This document shows positions 1-9,758 of a stretch of 51,592 nt of DNA, one piece after another (within the stretch, counting starts at the first letter, position 1; every line of letters starts with the position of its first letter). The position numbers and the translations under genes were made by a program. The notes under the pieces were generated by a model. The model was not told where the DNA came from. It searched no databases and saw only the letters and a program-made list of their open reading frames with translations. This DNA comes from CAYRQF01 sp964615845 (GTDB lineage: Bacteria; Patescibacteriota; Minisyncoccia; Phycocordibacterales; CSBR16-119): contig CAZTRC010000002.1 of the NCBI GenBank assembly GCA_964615845.1, forward strand, positions 1-51,592, given 5' to 3'.

Positions 1-1
1 T

Positions 2-607
2 ATTTTGGCGCGGGCGATAGGGGAGAAGAAGATCAAAGTAAAATTTTATAATCCGCGGGATTTTGTGCGTGGGAAATTACGAAAAGTTTGGCCGGACGGA
101 AATATTTCGAGCAAAGTCGACGATCGGCCGTACGGCGGTGGACCTGGCATGGTCATGATTGTCGATCCGATTATCCGCGCATGGGAGAAAGCATCGAAAA
201 ATTTAAAAAATTCGAAAACCATAATTTTCTCCCCGTCGGGCAAAAAGCTCACTACCGAATACGCCAAAACTTCGGCCAAGAAATTCAAAGATTTGATTCT
301 CATTTGCGGCCGCTACGAAGGTATTGATGCAAGGGTGAAGAAAATTACGAAGGCCGAAGACGTTTCTATCGGCGATTACGTTCTGACCGGCGGGGAAATT
401 CCAGCGATGATTGTCATCGACACTATCTCGCGTCAGATTCCAGGAGTCCTGGGGAAAATCGAATCTCTCGAAGAATCCCGCATCGGCGGAACGGAAATTT
501 ACACGCGTCCGGAAGTTTATGAACACAAGGGTAAGAAATATAAAGTGCCAAAAGTTTTTCTGTCCGGCCATCACAAGAATTTGGAGCATTATAAAAAGAA
601 TAAATAA
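2..607 (+). CDS. trmD: tRNA (guanine-N1)-methyltransferase, 5'-truncated by window edge
   Basis: TrmD methylates G37 of tRNAs next to the anticodon using S-adenosylmethionine, which prevents +1 frameshifting. The frame is open from base 2, and the readable part starts in the ILxRA segment that normally lies about 20-25 residues into the protein, so the true start is upstream of the window. The family landmarks are present: NPRDF, the PYGGGPGMVM loop, LICGRYEGIDARV, and the trefoil-knot SAM-binding segment SIGDYVLTGGE. The following small membrane-protein gene starts 2 bp after the stop, so the two are probably cotranscribed. Confidence 0.96.
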   Translation: MLARAIGEKKIKVKFYNPRDFVRGKLRKVWPDGNISSKVDDRPYGGGPGMVMIVDPIIRAWEKASKNLKNSKTIIFSPSGKKLTTEYAKTSAKKFKDLILICGRYEGIDARVKKITKAEDVSIGDYVLTGGEIPAMIVIDTISRQIPGVLGKIESLEESRIGGTEIYTRPEVYEHKGKKYKVPKVFLSGHHKNLEHYKKNK

Positions 608-609
608 AC

Positions 610-966
610 ATGTTTGGAATTTTTAAAACTTATCGAGATGTGAAAAAGGGGGTCAAGGACCCGGGCGGTCTAGCGCAAGAAATGGCGCTCGATGTCGTGA
701 AGGCACCGCTTCTAATCTTTACAATTCTCGCCAGTATCTTCTTCATCGGGCTATTTATCGTCTCCTTCACGGGACTCATCGGCGGACCTCTTTTCCTCAA
801 AATAATTTTTTGGATACTCTTTCTACCGACTCTTCTCGTTCTATCGGTCGCCTGGATGTTTCTCGGCAAAATCAAAAAGGCCATGGACTCGGCTAGGCGC
901 AAAATGGGGCAAAACTCGGATATCATAACGGCCGAAGTCGTCAAAGGGGATAAAGATTTGACATAA
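610..966 (+). CDS. small two-helix membrane protein, unknown function
   Basis: This 118-residue protein has two strongly hydrophobic stretches (about residues 35-55 and 60-83) separated by a Gly-Gly-Pro turn, a basic amphipathic N-terminus, and a basic then acidic cytoplasmic-looking tail (KIKKAMDSARRK). No catalytic motif is visible and I do not recognise the family. It follows trmD by 2 bp and is probably translated from the same message. Its last codons contain the -35 element of the rpoB promoter, so the end of this gene and the start of the RNA polymerase unit are packed together. Confidence 0.7.
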   Translation: MFGIFKTYRDVKKGVKDPGGLAQEMALDVVKAPLLIFTILASIFFIGLFIVSFTGLIGGPLFLKIIFWILFLPTLLVLSVAWMFLGKIKKAMDSARRKMGQNSDIITAEVVKGDKDLT

Positions 967-985
967 AAACGAATAAATGTATACT
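958..985 (+). promoter_or_regulatory. strong sigma-70-type promoter for rpoBC
   Basis: A perfect TTGACA (958-963) and TATACT (980-985) are separated by 16 bp. The -35 box overlaps the last codons and stop of the preceding gene. The predicted transcript starts near 992, giving a leader of about 180 nt before rpoB that contains the hairpin at 1101-1120. Confidence 0.75.
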
Positions 986-1100
986 AGTAAAACTAATTGC
1001 GAGATTGAGTTTTGGGCGCTAAAAGCAATTGTATTAGTAGGGCGCGACTAGATACAAGACATTGCTTAAGAAAATTTTATAAAAAGGAAGAAACAAACGA

Positions 1101-1135
1101 CAACAAGTCTCTACTTGTTGCTTTTGTGTTTTTTT
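1101..1135 (+). terminator. leader hairpin with T-rich tail upstream of rpoB (possible attenuator)
   Basis: A perfect 8-bp stem (caacaagt / acttgttg) with the loop ctct at 1101-1120 is followed by a T-rich run to 1135. This has the form of an intrinsic terminator, but it lies between the rpoB promoter and the rpoB start, so partial termination (attenuation) of the polymerase operon is the natural reading. It could also just insulate rpoB from read-through. Confidence 0.6.
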
Positions 1136-1170
1136 GTCGCCAGAGTTTAATTTTATAAACAACATAATTT

Positions 1171-4100
1171 ATGCCAAAATCAAGAACTGTTCGAAGGGAG
1201 AAGAAGTATTTCGCGAAATACCAAGAACCGTTGGTACCGTTTCCAAATCTTTTGGAAACCCAGCTCGCATCTTTTAGATGGTTGGTGGAAACGGGTATCA
1301 AAGATGTCCTCAAGGAATTTTCGCCGATTTCGGATTATTCCGGCAAGAAATTTGAACTCCGCTTTGAATCTTTCGAACTCGGTGAGCCAAAAGTCGATCC
1401 GTGGTTCGCAAAGGAAAATAAGATGTCTTACGAAGCTCCGCTCAAGGTTCGCGCCAAACTCTTGAACAAGCTTAACGGCACCAAGAAAGAACAAGAAATC
1501 TTCATGACCGATTTCCCGCTCATGACGGAAAACGGCACATTCATCATCAACGGCGTCGAACGCGTCATCGTCGCCCAGCTCACGCGTTCGTCCGGAGTCT
1601 TCTTTACTGATATCGATTTGAAAGGCCGCAAGAAATTCGGCGCCAAAATCATCCCAAATCGTGGCGTCTGGATCGAGCTTGAAACCGACAAAGACGACAT
1701 GGTTTTCGCTCGTATCGACAAGAAGAGGAAATTCCCGGTCACTTCGCTCATCCGCGTTCTCGGTCTCAATAACGACGAAGCAATCCGCAAAGCTTTCAAG
1801 GGAAATGCCGAACACGAAAAGCTCATCAACCTCATCCTTGAGAAAGATCACGCCAAGACGATGGAAGAAGCCTATGTCGACATCTACAAGCGACTTCGCG
1901 ACGGCGACATGGCGACGGCTGACAATGCTCGCGAATTCGTCGATGGAATTTTTACAACAGAACGATATGACTTCTCGAAAGTCGGACGACATCGTTTCAA
2001 CCAGCGTTTTGAAAAGTCGATGGACAAGACTGAGCTCGAACGCCAGACTTTGAATTACGATGACGTCGTGACCATCGTCAAAAATATTTTCGATTTGAAT
2101 GCTGACAAGCACGCCAAGGCTGACGACATCGACCACTTGGGCCGACGCCGCGTCCGATATGTCGGCGAACTCTTGCAGCAGAAATTCCGCGTCGGTATGA
2201 CTCAGATCAAGCGAAACATCCAGGACAGAATGTCGACGATCGAATCCGAATCTGCCGCGCCAGTGACTGTGGTCAATCAGCGCCCTCTCCAAGCTCGTGT
2301 TAAAGAATTTTTCACCACGAACCAATTGTCTCAATTCATGGATCAGGAAAATGTTATTTCCGAACTCGAACACTTGCGCATCCTGTCGGCTCTCGGTCCT
2401 GGAGGCCTTACCCGCGAGCGAGCTGGTCTTGAAGTCCGCGACGTCCACACTTCGCACTACGGAAGAGTTTGTCCAATCCACACTCCGGAAGGTCCAAACA
2501 TCGGTCTCGTACTTCACCTTTCTACTTATGCGAAAATTAACGAATTTGGCATCATCGAAACTCCGTACGTCAGAGTAAAGAACGGTAAGATTACCGGCGA
2601 AGTCGTTTACATGAACGCGCTTGAAGAAGAAAAGTACAACATCGCTCATGCCGGCGTCGCCCGCAGCGAGGATGGCACCATCGTGCCAGAAATGGTGGAA
2701 GCTCGCGTCAAGACATCTCCTGGCATAATTTCCAAAAAAGAAGTCGACTTCATCGACGTTGCTACGAACCAAGCTTTCTCCTTGGGTACTTCGATGATCC
2801 CGTTCCTCGAACACGATGATGCGAACCGCGCCCTCATGGGTTCCAACATGCAAAAGCAAGCCGTGCCTTGTATCGTGCCGATGGCGCCACTCGTCGCGAC
2901 CGGTATCGAAGAAGTCATTGCTCGCGACTCAGGTCGTCTTGTGCTTGCGACTGAAGCTGGGGAAGTTACCTATGTCGACGCCAAGAAAGTCAAAGTCATA
3001 GGCGCGACAAGCGGCAAAGAAAAAGTCTATACTCTCATCAACACTGTTCGTACAAACAAATTCTCTCTGATGAGACAGCGTCCATCGGTCAACATCGGCG
3101 ACAAGGTTAAAAAAGGCGACGTCTTGGCTGATGCGCCATCAACTGACGGTGGACAAGCAGCTATCGGCCAAAACGTCTTGGTCGCGTTCATGACTTGGGA
3201 TGGACGAAACTACGAAGACGCCATCATTCTTTCACAGCGCCTCGTCAAGAATTCTATTTTCACTTCGATCTATGTCGAAGAATTCACTTGCGTCGTTCGT
3301 GACACCAAGCTTGGGCCTGAACAAACGACTCCGGACATCCCGAACGTCGGTGAAATCAAATTGAAAGACCTTGATCAAGAAGGTATCGTTCGTGTTGGCG
3401 CCGAAGTTCGTGAAAATGATATTTTGGTTGGTAAAATTACGCCAAAAGGTGAGACCGAACTCACACCGGAAGAAAGACTCCTCAGATCAATCTTCGCCGA
3501 GAAGGCACGTGACGTCAAAGATACTTCGATGCGTGTTACTCCGGGTAACGAAGGTCGCGTCGTCGGTGTCAAAGTTTTCTCTCGCGACAAGGGTCACCAG
3601 CTCGAGTCTGGCATCATCACGAAAATCGTCGTTGAAGTCGCGCAAGTGCGAAACATCTCTGTCGGAGACAAACTCGCTGGCCGACATGGTAACAAGGGTG
3701 TCATCTCGACAATTCTTCCTGAAGAAGACATGCCTCACATGGCAGACGGCACTCCGATCGATGTGATCCTGACTCCGCTCGGCGTCCCATCTCGTATGAA
3801 CCTCGGACAAATTCTCGAAATGCACCTTGGTATGGCCGCAAACACTTTGAATTATCAAGCGATCGTACCTCTTTTTAGCGGTGCTTCGAACAAAGAAATC
3901 AAAGAAGAGCTCGTGAAAGCTGGTCTCAAAGAATCCGGTACGATGCAGCTCTTTGATGGACGCACTGGTGAATCATTCGAACAAGAAATCGCCGTTGGCT
4001 ACATGTATATGCTCAAGCTTCACCACATGGTTGAAGACAAGGTCCACGCCAGAGCCATTGGTCCGTACTCCCTTATCACTCAGCAACCGCTTGGAGGTAA

Positions 4101-4347
4101 AGCACAGTCCGGAGGCCAGAGGTTTGGAGAAATGGAAGTCTGGGCTCTCGAAGGCTACGGTGCCGCGCACGCTTTACGCGAAATGCTAACCATCAAGTCT
4201 GACGACATCATGGGTCGAAGTCAGGCGTTCGATTCTATTATCAAAGGTCAAAAAATCCGCGAGCCGAATCTGCCCGCATCGTTCAAGGTTCTTCTCAATT
4301 ACTTGCGAGGACTTGGGCTCGATATTGACCTTCGACATAAGAATTAA
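1171..4347 (+). CDS. rpoB: DNA-directed RNA polymerase beta subunit
   Basis: This is the catalytic core subunit of RNA polymerase. At 1058 residues it is much shorter than the Escherichia coli protein (1342), because lineage-specific insertions are missing. The N-terminal segment YQEPLVPFPNLLETQL and the internal ALGPGGLTRERAG, GRVCPIHTPEGPNIGL, AFMTWDGRNYEDAI, GDKLAGRHGNKG and C-terminal KAQSGGQRFGEMEVWALEGYG (in part) segments are all intact. The rifampicin pocket is recognisable around residues 388-406, but the position equivalent to E. coli Arg529 is Ile404 and the Asn518 equivalent is Glu393. No Shine-Dalgarno sequence is visible before the ATG. rpoC starts 20 bp downstream. Confidence 0.99.
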   Translation: MPKSRTVRREKKYFAKYQEPLVPFPNLLETQLASFRWLVETGIKDVLKEFSPISDYSGKKFELRFESFELGEPKVDPWFAKENKMSYEAPLKVRAKLLNKLNGTKKEQEIFMTDFPLMTENGTFIINGVERVIVAQLTRSSGVFFTDIDLKGRKKFGAKIIPNRGVWIELETDKDDMVFARIDKKRKFPVTSLIRVLGLNNDEAIRKAFKGNAEHEKLINLILEKDHAKTMEEAYVDIYKRLRDGDMATADNAREFVDGIFTTERYDFSKVGRHRFNQRFEKSMDKTELERQTLNYDDVVTIVKNIFDLNADKHAKADDIDHLGRRRVRYVGELLQQKFRVGMTQIKRNIQDRMSTIESESAAPVTVVNQRPLQARVKEFFTTNQLSQFMDQENVISELEHLRILSALGPGGLTRERAGLEVRDVHTSHYGRVCPIHTPEGPNIGLVLHLSTYAKINEFGIIETPYVRVKNGKITGEVVYMNALEEEKYNIAHAGVARSEDGTIVPEMVEARVKTSPGIISKKEVDFIDVATNQAFSLGTSMIPFLEHDDANRALMGSNMQKQAVPCIVPMAPLVATGIEEVIARDSGRLVLATEAGEVTYVDAKKVKVIGATSGKEKVYTLINTVRTNKFSLMRQRPSVNIGDKVKKGDVLADAPSTDGGQAAIGQNVLVAFMTWDGRNYEDAIILSQRLVKNSIFTSIYVEEFTCVVRDTKLGPEQTTPDIPNVGEIKLKDLDQEGIVRVGAEVRENDILVGKITPKGETELTPEERLLRSIFAEKARDVKDTSMRVTPGNEGRVVGVKVFSRDKGHQLESGIITKIVVEVAQVRNISVGDKLAGRHGNKGVISTILPEEDMPHMADGTPIDVILTPLGVPSRMNLGQILEMHLGMAANTLNYQAIVPLFSGASNKEIKEELVKAGLKESGTMQLFDGRTGESFEQEIAVGYMYMLKLHHMVEDKVHARAIGPYSLITQQPLGGKAQSGGQRFGEMEVWALEGYGAAHALREMLTIKSDDIMGRSQAFDSIIKGQKIREPNLPASFKVLLNYLRGLGLDIDLRHKN

Positions 4348-4367
4348 AACTAATTTCTCTTAAATTT

Positions 4368-7300
4368 ATGAAAATATTAGAATCAAAAGACTTCAATCAA
4401 ATTTCGATCAGCCTGGCGAGCCCGGAGAAAATCGCCGAATGGTCATTCGGTGAAATAACTAAGCCCGAGACAATCAACTACCGCACCGGACGCTCCGAGC
4501 GAGGAGGACTCTTCGATGAGAAAATTTTTGGTCCCGAGAAAGACTACGAATGTTACTGCAAGAAATATCGCGGCGTGAAATACAAAGGTATTGTTTGCGA
4601 AAAGTGTGGAGTTGAGGTGACGAAAGCAATCGTGCGTCGTGATCGCATGGGCCACATCGAACTCGCATCGCCTGTCGCACATATTTGGTTTCTTCGTGGC
4701 GTACCGAGCCGAATGAGCGTGCTCTTGAACATCACATTGACTGATCTTGAGAAAGTTATTTACTTTGCCGGTTACATCATCACCAAAGTAAACGATGACG
4801 AGAAATCTCGCATCATGAAAGACCTCGATAGTGAATACAAATCCAAAGTAAAATCTGCCGGCGATGACGCTACACGTGAAAAATTGAAAGAGCTTTTCGG
4901 TAACATCAAGCGCGAGCTCGCTGATATACGCGTTGGTAAAGTCTTGAACGAAATCGAGTATCATCACTTCGGCCTAAAATTCGGAGCGGCCTTTGAAGCC
5001 TCGATCGGTGCTGAAGCCATTTATAATGTTTTCAAGAATACTGATCTCAATAAGCTTCGCCTTGAAACCGAAAAGATGATTGAAGATGCCGGTACCCTTG
5101 AGCGCGTCAAATTGAAAAAGCGTCTCGGTCTCATCCGCTCGATGATCACTTCCGGTGTTCGTCCAGAATGGATGTTTGTCCGCAATCTCCCAGTCATCCC
5201 GCCAGGGCTTCGTCCGATGGTTGCTCTCGAAGGAGGACGCCACGCGACGTCCGACATCAACGACCTTTATCGCCGTGTCATCAACCGTAACAACCGTTTG
5301 AAGAAATTGATTGAGATCAATGCGCCTGACGTCATTCTCCGCAACGAAAAGCGAATTCTTCAGGAAGCTGTGGACGCTCTCATCGATAACTCTATCGCCA
5401 AATCCGACGCTGCCATGAATCAATCTCAGAAGCGAGCCCTCAAATCTCTTTCTGACAACTTGAAATCCAAACAGGGCCTCTTCCGCCAAAACCTCCTCGG
5501 TAAGCGCGTCGACTACTCTGGCCGATCCGTCATCGTCGTCGGTCCACAGCTCAAATTGAACCAATGCGGTTTGCCAAAGAAAATGGCGCTCGAACTCTTC
5601 AAGCCTTTCGTCATATCGAAAATCCTCGAAAGGGAACTCGCTTTCAACATCCGTGGTGCGAACAAATTGATCGAAGATGGCATTCCAGAAGTCTGGGCAA
5701 TTCTCGAAGAAGTTATCCAAGGCAAATTCGTGCTTCTAAACCGCGCACCGACTCTGCACCGACTTGGTATTCAGGCTTTCAATCCAATCCTCATCGAAGG
5801 TAAAGCGATCCAGGTGCACCCACTCGTGTGTTCGGCTTTCAACGCTGACTTCGACGGTGACCAGATGGCCGTGTATCTACCTCTTACTGATGCCGCTCAA
5901 GCCGAAGCTCGCGACCTCATGGCCGCAAGCAAAAACCTCTTGAAACCTCAAGACGGCAATCCGATCGTCCACCCTCGTATGGATATCGTGCTCGGATCGT
6001 ACTGGATGACGAAATCTGTCGATGGTGAAAAAGGTGAAGGCAAATATTTCGCGAGCCCGAACGAAGCCATGATGGCTTATGACTATGACAAAGTTTCTTT
6101 CCGTGCCAAGATCAAAGTTTTGCCGACAGAATCTCTTCGTTACGCGAAATTCGGAGGCCTTCCTTTTGAGACGACTGTCGGACGCCTAATGTTCAACTCG
6201 AGTCTTCCAAAAGATTTCCCATACTTGAACGAAGAAATGACTCAAAAAAGACTTTCGAGGCTTGTCGATGAAATCATTACCAAATACGGCGTTGACGAAA
6301 CACCGAAAGCTCTCGACATGATCAAATCTTTCGGTTTCAAATACGTTACGAAGTCCGGCATCAGCTGGGGAATTGATAACGTCATTGTGCCTCCTGGCAA
6401 AGGAAAGATAATCGAAGAATCCAGAAAGAAAGTCGCTGAAATCCAAAACCAGTGGAGCGAAGGACTTTTGTCTGAAGAAGAAAAAACTCAGAAGACTATT
6501 TCCGTTTGGGAAAATGCGAAGCTTGAGATCAACAAACTTTTGCCCGACACTCTCAAGAAGAACGGTCCGACCAAAGACATGCTTGATTCGCAGGCTCGAG
6601 GTACTATCGCACAGCTCTCACAAATGGGCGGTATGAAAGGCTTGATTGTAAACACGGCCGGACGCACCCTCGACTTCCCGGTCATTCCTTCTTATACGGA
6701 AGGTTTGTCGCCAATCGAATACTTCATCACCACTCACGGTTCACGAAAAGGTCTTGCTGACACCGCGCTCAAAACCGCACAGGCCGGTTACCTCACCAGA
6801 AGACTCGTTGATGTCTCTCAGGATGTGGTTATCCGCGAAGAAGATTGTGGCACCAAAGCTTTCAAAATCGCTCGCGCCGAAAATATTTCCGGTCTTGATA
6901 TAACGCTCGCCAAAAATCTCTTCGGCCGAACTTTGGCCGAGGATGTTGCTGTCGGCTCTACAACTTACAAGAAAGGTTCTCTCGTTGATAAAGATATCGC
7001 GAGCGCTGTCGAGAGTGCTGGTATCAAAGAAGTCAAAGTCTACTCAGTCCTTACTTGCGAAACCGCTCATGGCGTCTGTCAGAAATGTTACGGTCTTGAT
7101 CTTGGTCGTAGCGCCGGCGTCAAACTCGGTGAAGCTGTCGGAATCATCGCCGCGCAAGCTATCGGTGAGCCTGGTACGCAGCTGACGCTCCGAACTTTCC
7201 ACGCCGGAGGCGTCGCCGGAACAGACATTACTCAAGGTCTTCCTCGTGTTGAAGAAATTTTCGAACGCAGGAATCCGAAGAACCCAGCGGTTGTTTCTGA

Positions 7301-8000
7301 AACTGACGGTACTGTCATCTCGATTACCGAAGAAGGTAAAGATCGCACAATCAAAGTCCTCTCTGATTCAAAAGGGGATAAGAAAACTAACGAGATGGAA
7401 TACTTGGTGCCATTTAGGCGACTCTCTGTGGTCAAAGTGGGGGATGTTGTCAAAAAAGGTCAGCTTCTAACGGATGGTTCGGCTAAGATTGGCGAAATCT
7501 TCAAAGCCGGAGGAAAAGAGTTGGCAGAAAATTACATCATCGAAGAAATCAATAAAGTCTACGAACTCCAAGGCGCGCCGATTGCACGAAAGCACCTCGA
7601 AATCATCGTTCGTCAAATGTTCTCTCGAAGAAAAGTTACCGAATCTGGCGACTCAATGTTCTCCTTGAATGAAATCGTCGAAGGCGTAGAATTCGATATC
7701 GAGAATGGTAAGATGAAAGATGCCGGCAACACAGGAGCTACTGGCGAGATGATTGTCCGTGGTATTACTGACGTCTCGCTTACGACCAAGTCCTGGCTCT
7801 CAGCGGCGTCCTTCCAAAATACAAACCGCGTGCTTATCAACAACGCCATCAAAGGCGGCGTCGATAATCTCCGAGGTCTCAAGGAAAACGTCATCATCGG
7901 ACGCCTTATACCGGCTGGAACAGGTTTCCGTGGTGAATACAAACATCTAGATGCTTACGAAGAAGAATTCTCCCCAAAGCCAAAACCTTCCGACTACTAG
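4368..8000 (+). CDS. rpoC: DNA-directed RNA polymerase beta' subunit
   Basis: This is the beta' subunit carrying the catalytic magnesium site. The NADFDGDQMA loop lies at residues 492-501, with metal-binding Asp494, Asp496 and Asp498. The N-terminal zinc ribbon has Cys62, Cys64, Cys77 and Cys80, and a second zinc site is formed by the C-terminal cluster around CETAHGVCQKC. The trigger-loop region GEPGTQLTLRTFHAGG is intact. At 1210 residues it is shorter than E. coli RpoC (1407). It is cotranscribed with rpoB, and dnaG follows after 33 bp, so primase may share this transcript. Confidence 0.99.
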   Translation: MKILESKDFNQISISLASPEKIAEWSFGEITKPETINYRTGRSERGGLFDEKIFGPEKDYECYCKKYRGVKYKGIVCEKCGVEVTKAIVRRDRMGHIELASPVAHIWFLRGVPSRMSVLLNITLTDLEKVIYFAGYIITKVNDDEKSRIMKDLDSEYKSKVKSAGDDATREKLKELFGNIKRELADIRVGKVLNEIEYHHFGLKFGAAFEASIGAEAIYNVFKNTDLNKLRLETEKMIEDAGTLERVKLKKRLGLIRSMITSGVRPEWMFVRNLPVIPPGLRPMVALEGGRHATSDINDLYRRVINRNNRLKKLIEINAPDVILRNEKRILQEAVDALIDNSIAKSDAAMNQSQKRALKSLSDNLKSKQGLFRQNLLGKRVDYSGRSVIVVGPQLKLNQCGLPKKMALELFKPFVISKILERELAFNIRGANKLIEDGIPEVWAILEEVIQGKFVLLNRAPTLHRLGIQAFNPILIEGKAIQVHPLVCSAFNADFDGDQMAVYLPLTDAAQAEARDLMAASKNLLKPQDGNPIVHPRMDIVLGSYWMTKSVDGEKGEGKYFASPNEAMMAYDYDKVSFRAKIKVLPTESLRYAKFGGLPFETTVGRLMFNSSLPKDFPYLNEEMTQKRLSRLVDEIITKYGVDETPKALDMIKSFGFKYVTKSGISWGIDNVIVPPGKGKIIEESRKKVAEIQNQWSEGLLSEEEKTQKTISVWENAKLEINKLLPDTLKKNGPTKDMLDSQARGTIAQLSQMGGMKGLIVNTAGRTLDFPVIPSYTEGLSPIEYFITTHGSRKGLADTALKTAQAGYLTRRLVDVSQDVVIREEDCGTKAFKIARAENISGLDITLAKNLFGRTLAEDVAVGSTTYKKGSLVDKDIASAVESAGIKEVKVYSVLTCETAHGVCQKCYGLDLGRSAGVKLGEAVGIIAAQAIGEPGTQLTLRTFHAGGVAGTDITQGLPRVEEIFERRNPKNPAVVSETDGTVISITEEGKDRTIKVLSDSKGDKKTNEMEYLVPFRRLSVVKVGDVVKKGQLLTDGSAKIGEIFKAGGKELAENYIIEEINKVYELQGAPIARKHLEIIVRQMFSRRKVTESGDSMFSLNEIVEGVEFDIENGKMKDAGNTGATGEMIVRGITDVSLTTKSWLSAASFQNTNRVLINNAIKGGVDNLRGLKENVIIGRLIPAGTGFRGEYKHLDAYEEEFSPKPKPSDY

Positions 8001-8033
8001 CAAAAAGCCTTTAAGTTTAATAACATAAACATC

Positions 8034-9737
8034 ATGACACCTGTCGATCAAATCAAGGATCGCCTATCTATCGTCGATGTTGTTTCGACCTATGTAAAAC
8101 TTGAGCCGGCGGGGAAGAATCTGAAGGCTAAATCGCCGTTCGCCAATGAAAAGACCCCTTCATTCTTTGTTTCACCAGACAAAGGATTATTCCATTGCTT
8201 CTCGACAGGTAAAGGTGGCGACATTTTTACTTTTGTTCAAGAGCTCGAAGGTATTGATTTTAAGGGTGCCTTGAAAGTCTTGGCCGACCGAGCTGGCGTA
8301 TCACTAAACAAATTTGACACCAAAGCAAGTGACGAAAGAGACAGGCTTTATGCCGTGGTTGAAAGAGCCACGAGTTTCTTTGAAGAAAAATTAAAAGAAA
8401 ACGCCGAAGCTCTGGCCTACCTCAAAGACCGCGGTGTCTCGGATGAAAGCATCAAGGAGTGGCGCATCGGTTTTGCACCTATGGGCTGGCGTAATCTCTA
8501 CGAAGTTTTGCAAAAAGACTTTTCGGACAAGGACATTGTCATTGCAGGACTTGGCAAAAAAACTGAGAAAGGAATTTACGATACCTTCCGCGACCGGATC
8601 ATGTTTCCGATTTGTGACAGTGCCGGCCGGCCGATTGCGTTCTCGGGACGAATTCTTCATCCGGATGGTAAGTCGGGAAAGTATGTGAACAGTCCCGACA
8701 CTCCACTTTTCAACAAGTCCGACGTCTTGTTCGGACTTGATAAGGCCAAGCACTATATCCGTAAATACAATTTCACCACGCTTGTCGAAGGGCAGTTCGA
8801 TGTCTTGATGCTTCACCAGGCGGGTTTCCGAAACACTGTCGGCGTGTCGGGTACGGCGCTCTCGGATACGCTCGTGGGGCAAAACAACGGCGTCAATAAT
8901 CTCGGGCTCGTCAAAAGACTTTCGGACAACTTGGTGCTCGCGTTTGACGCTGATTCGGCCGGCATCAAAGCGGCCAAACGTTCGGCTGGAATTGCTCTCG
9001 CACTCGGTATGGACGTCAAAGCTCTCTCTATCCCCGGCGCTAAAGATCCGGCGGAATACCTCCAAGAATTTGGCAAAGACGGCTGGGGTAAGATTCTCAA
9101 AGAAGCGAAGCATATTATCGAATTTAGTACCGAAAGATTGCGCGAGTCGGCCAAAGATCCGCGTGATCTCGGTCGCAAAATCCGGGAAGAAGTTCTCCCG
9201 GACGTCGCTCTCATCGCGAGTGAAATTGAAAAAGATTTTTTTATCAAAAAGATTGCGAATATTTCCGGAATTGCCGAAGACGTCTTGTGGAAAGAGCTTG
9301 AGAAAATAAATGTACCAGTCCGGCAAGAACCTTTGTCCACCGAGGAGCCCAAAGATCGTCGTTCCAGGAAAGCTTCAATCGAAAGAAAACTTTTTGCTCT
9401 ATATTATGCGAGCGATGGAACCAGCGAGATCAAAGAAAGCCTGACGAAAATAATCGGTCCGGAAAAATTCCGAGAACTCGACGAAGCGATGTCTCTCCAA
9501 AAGCAAGAACTTTTGTTTGAAGTCGGGGAAGTAATTGATGAAAAAGAAACCAAAGAAATGCTCCAGAATCTCGAAGAAGAATATTTAAATGTTGCCATTG
9601 CCGAGAACAAAGAAAAACTCCGCAAAGCCGAAAGCCTTAATTTTGACGAAGAAGCGGAGAGTCTGACCTCGGAATATCAAAATCTTTCAAAGAGATTGTC
9701 GGAAATAAAAAACAGTCGACACCTTCACAAATATTAA
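8034..9737 (+). CDS. dnaG: DNA primase with a degenerate N-terminal zinc-finger domain
   Basis: DnaG makes the RNA primers for lagging-strand replication. The TOPRIM catalytic core is clear: LVEGQFDVLML with Glu252 and Asp256, and AFDADSAG with Asp305 and Asp307. The N-terminal CHC2-type domain keeps the fold signature (NEKTPSF, GGDIFTFV), but the zinc ligands are mostly lost: the usual CPFH is SPFA and CFGCG is CFSTG, leaving one Cys. The C-terminal helicase-interaction region is charged and helical. At 567 residues the length is normal for the family. The gene lies directly after rpoC, and rpoD follows with its own promoter. Confidence 0.96.
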   Translation: MTPVDQIKDRLSIVDVVSTYVKLEPAGKNLKAKSPFANEKTPSFFVSPDKGLFHCFSTGKGGDIFTFVQELEGIDFKGALKVLADRAGVSLNKFDTKASDERDRLYAVVERATSFFEEKLKENAEALAYLKDRGVSDESIKEWRIGFAPMGWRNLYEVLQKDFSDKDIVIAGLGKKTEKGIYDTFRDRIMFPICDSAGRPIAFSGRILHPDGKSGKYVNSPDTPLFNKSDVLFGLDKAKHYIRKYNFTTLVEGQFDVLMLHQAGFRNTVGVSGTALSDTLVGQNNGVNNLGLVKRLSDNLVLAFDADSAGIKAAKRSAGIALALGMDVKALSIPGAKDPAEYLQEFGKDGWGKILKEAKHIIEFSTERLRESAKDPRDLGRKIREEVLPDVALIASEIEKDFFIKKIANISGIAEDVLWKELEKINVPVRQEPLSTEEPKDRRSRKASIERKLFALYYASDGTSEIKESLTKIIGPEKFRELDEAMSLQKQELLFEVGEVIDEKETKEMLQNLEEEYLNVAIAENKEKLRKAESLNFDEEAESLTSEYQNLSKRLSEIKNSRHLHKY

Positions 9738-9751
9738 AAATAGCTTATACT
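9724..9751 (+). promoter_or_regulatory. promoter of rpoD, predicted leaderless
   Basis: TTCACA (9724-9729) and TATACT (9746-9751) are spaced by 16 bp. The -10 box ends 7 bp before the rpoD ATG at 9759, so transcription should begin at or next to the start codon. Confidence 0.65.
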
Positions 9752-9758
9752 AAACGCC

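Noticed and set aside
1180..2859. A 559-codon open frame antisense to rpoB
   Set aside because: It lies entirely opposite a certain gene, and its product shows no domain and a composition expected from the antisense of a GC-structured coding frame.
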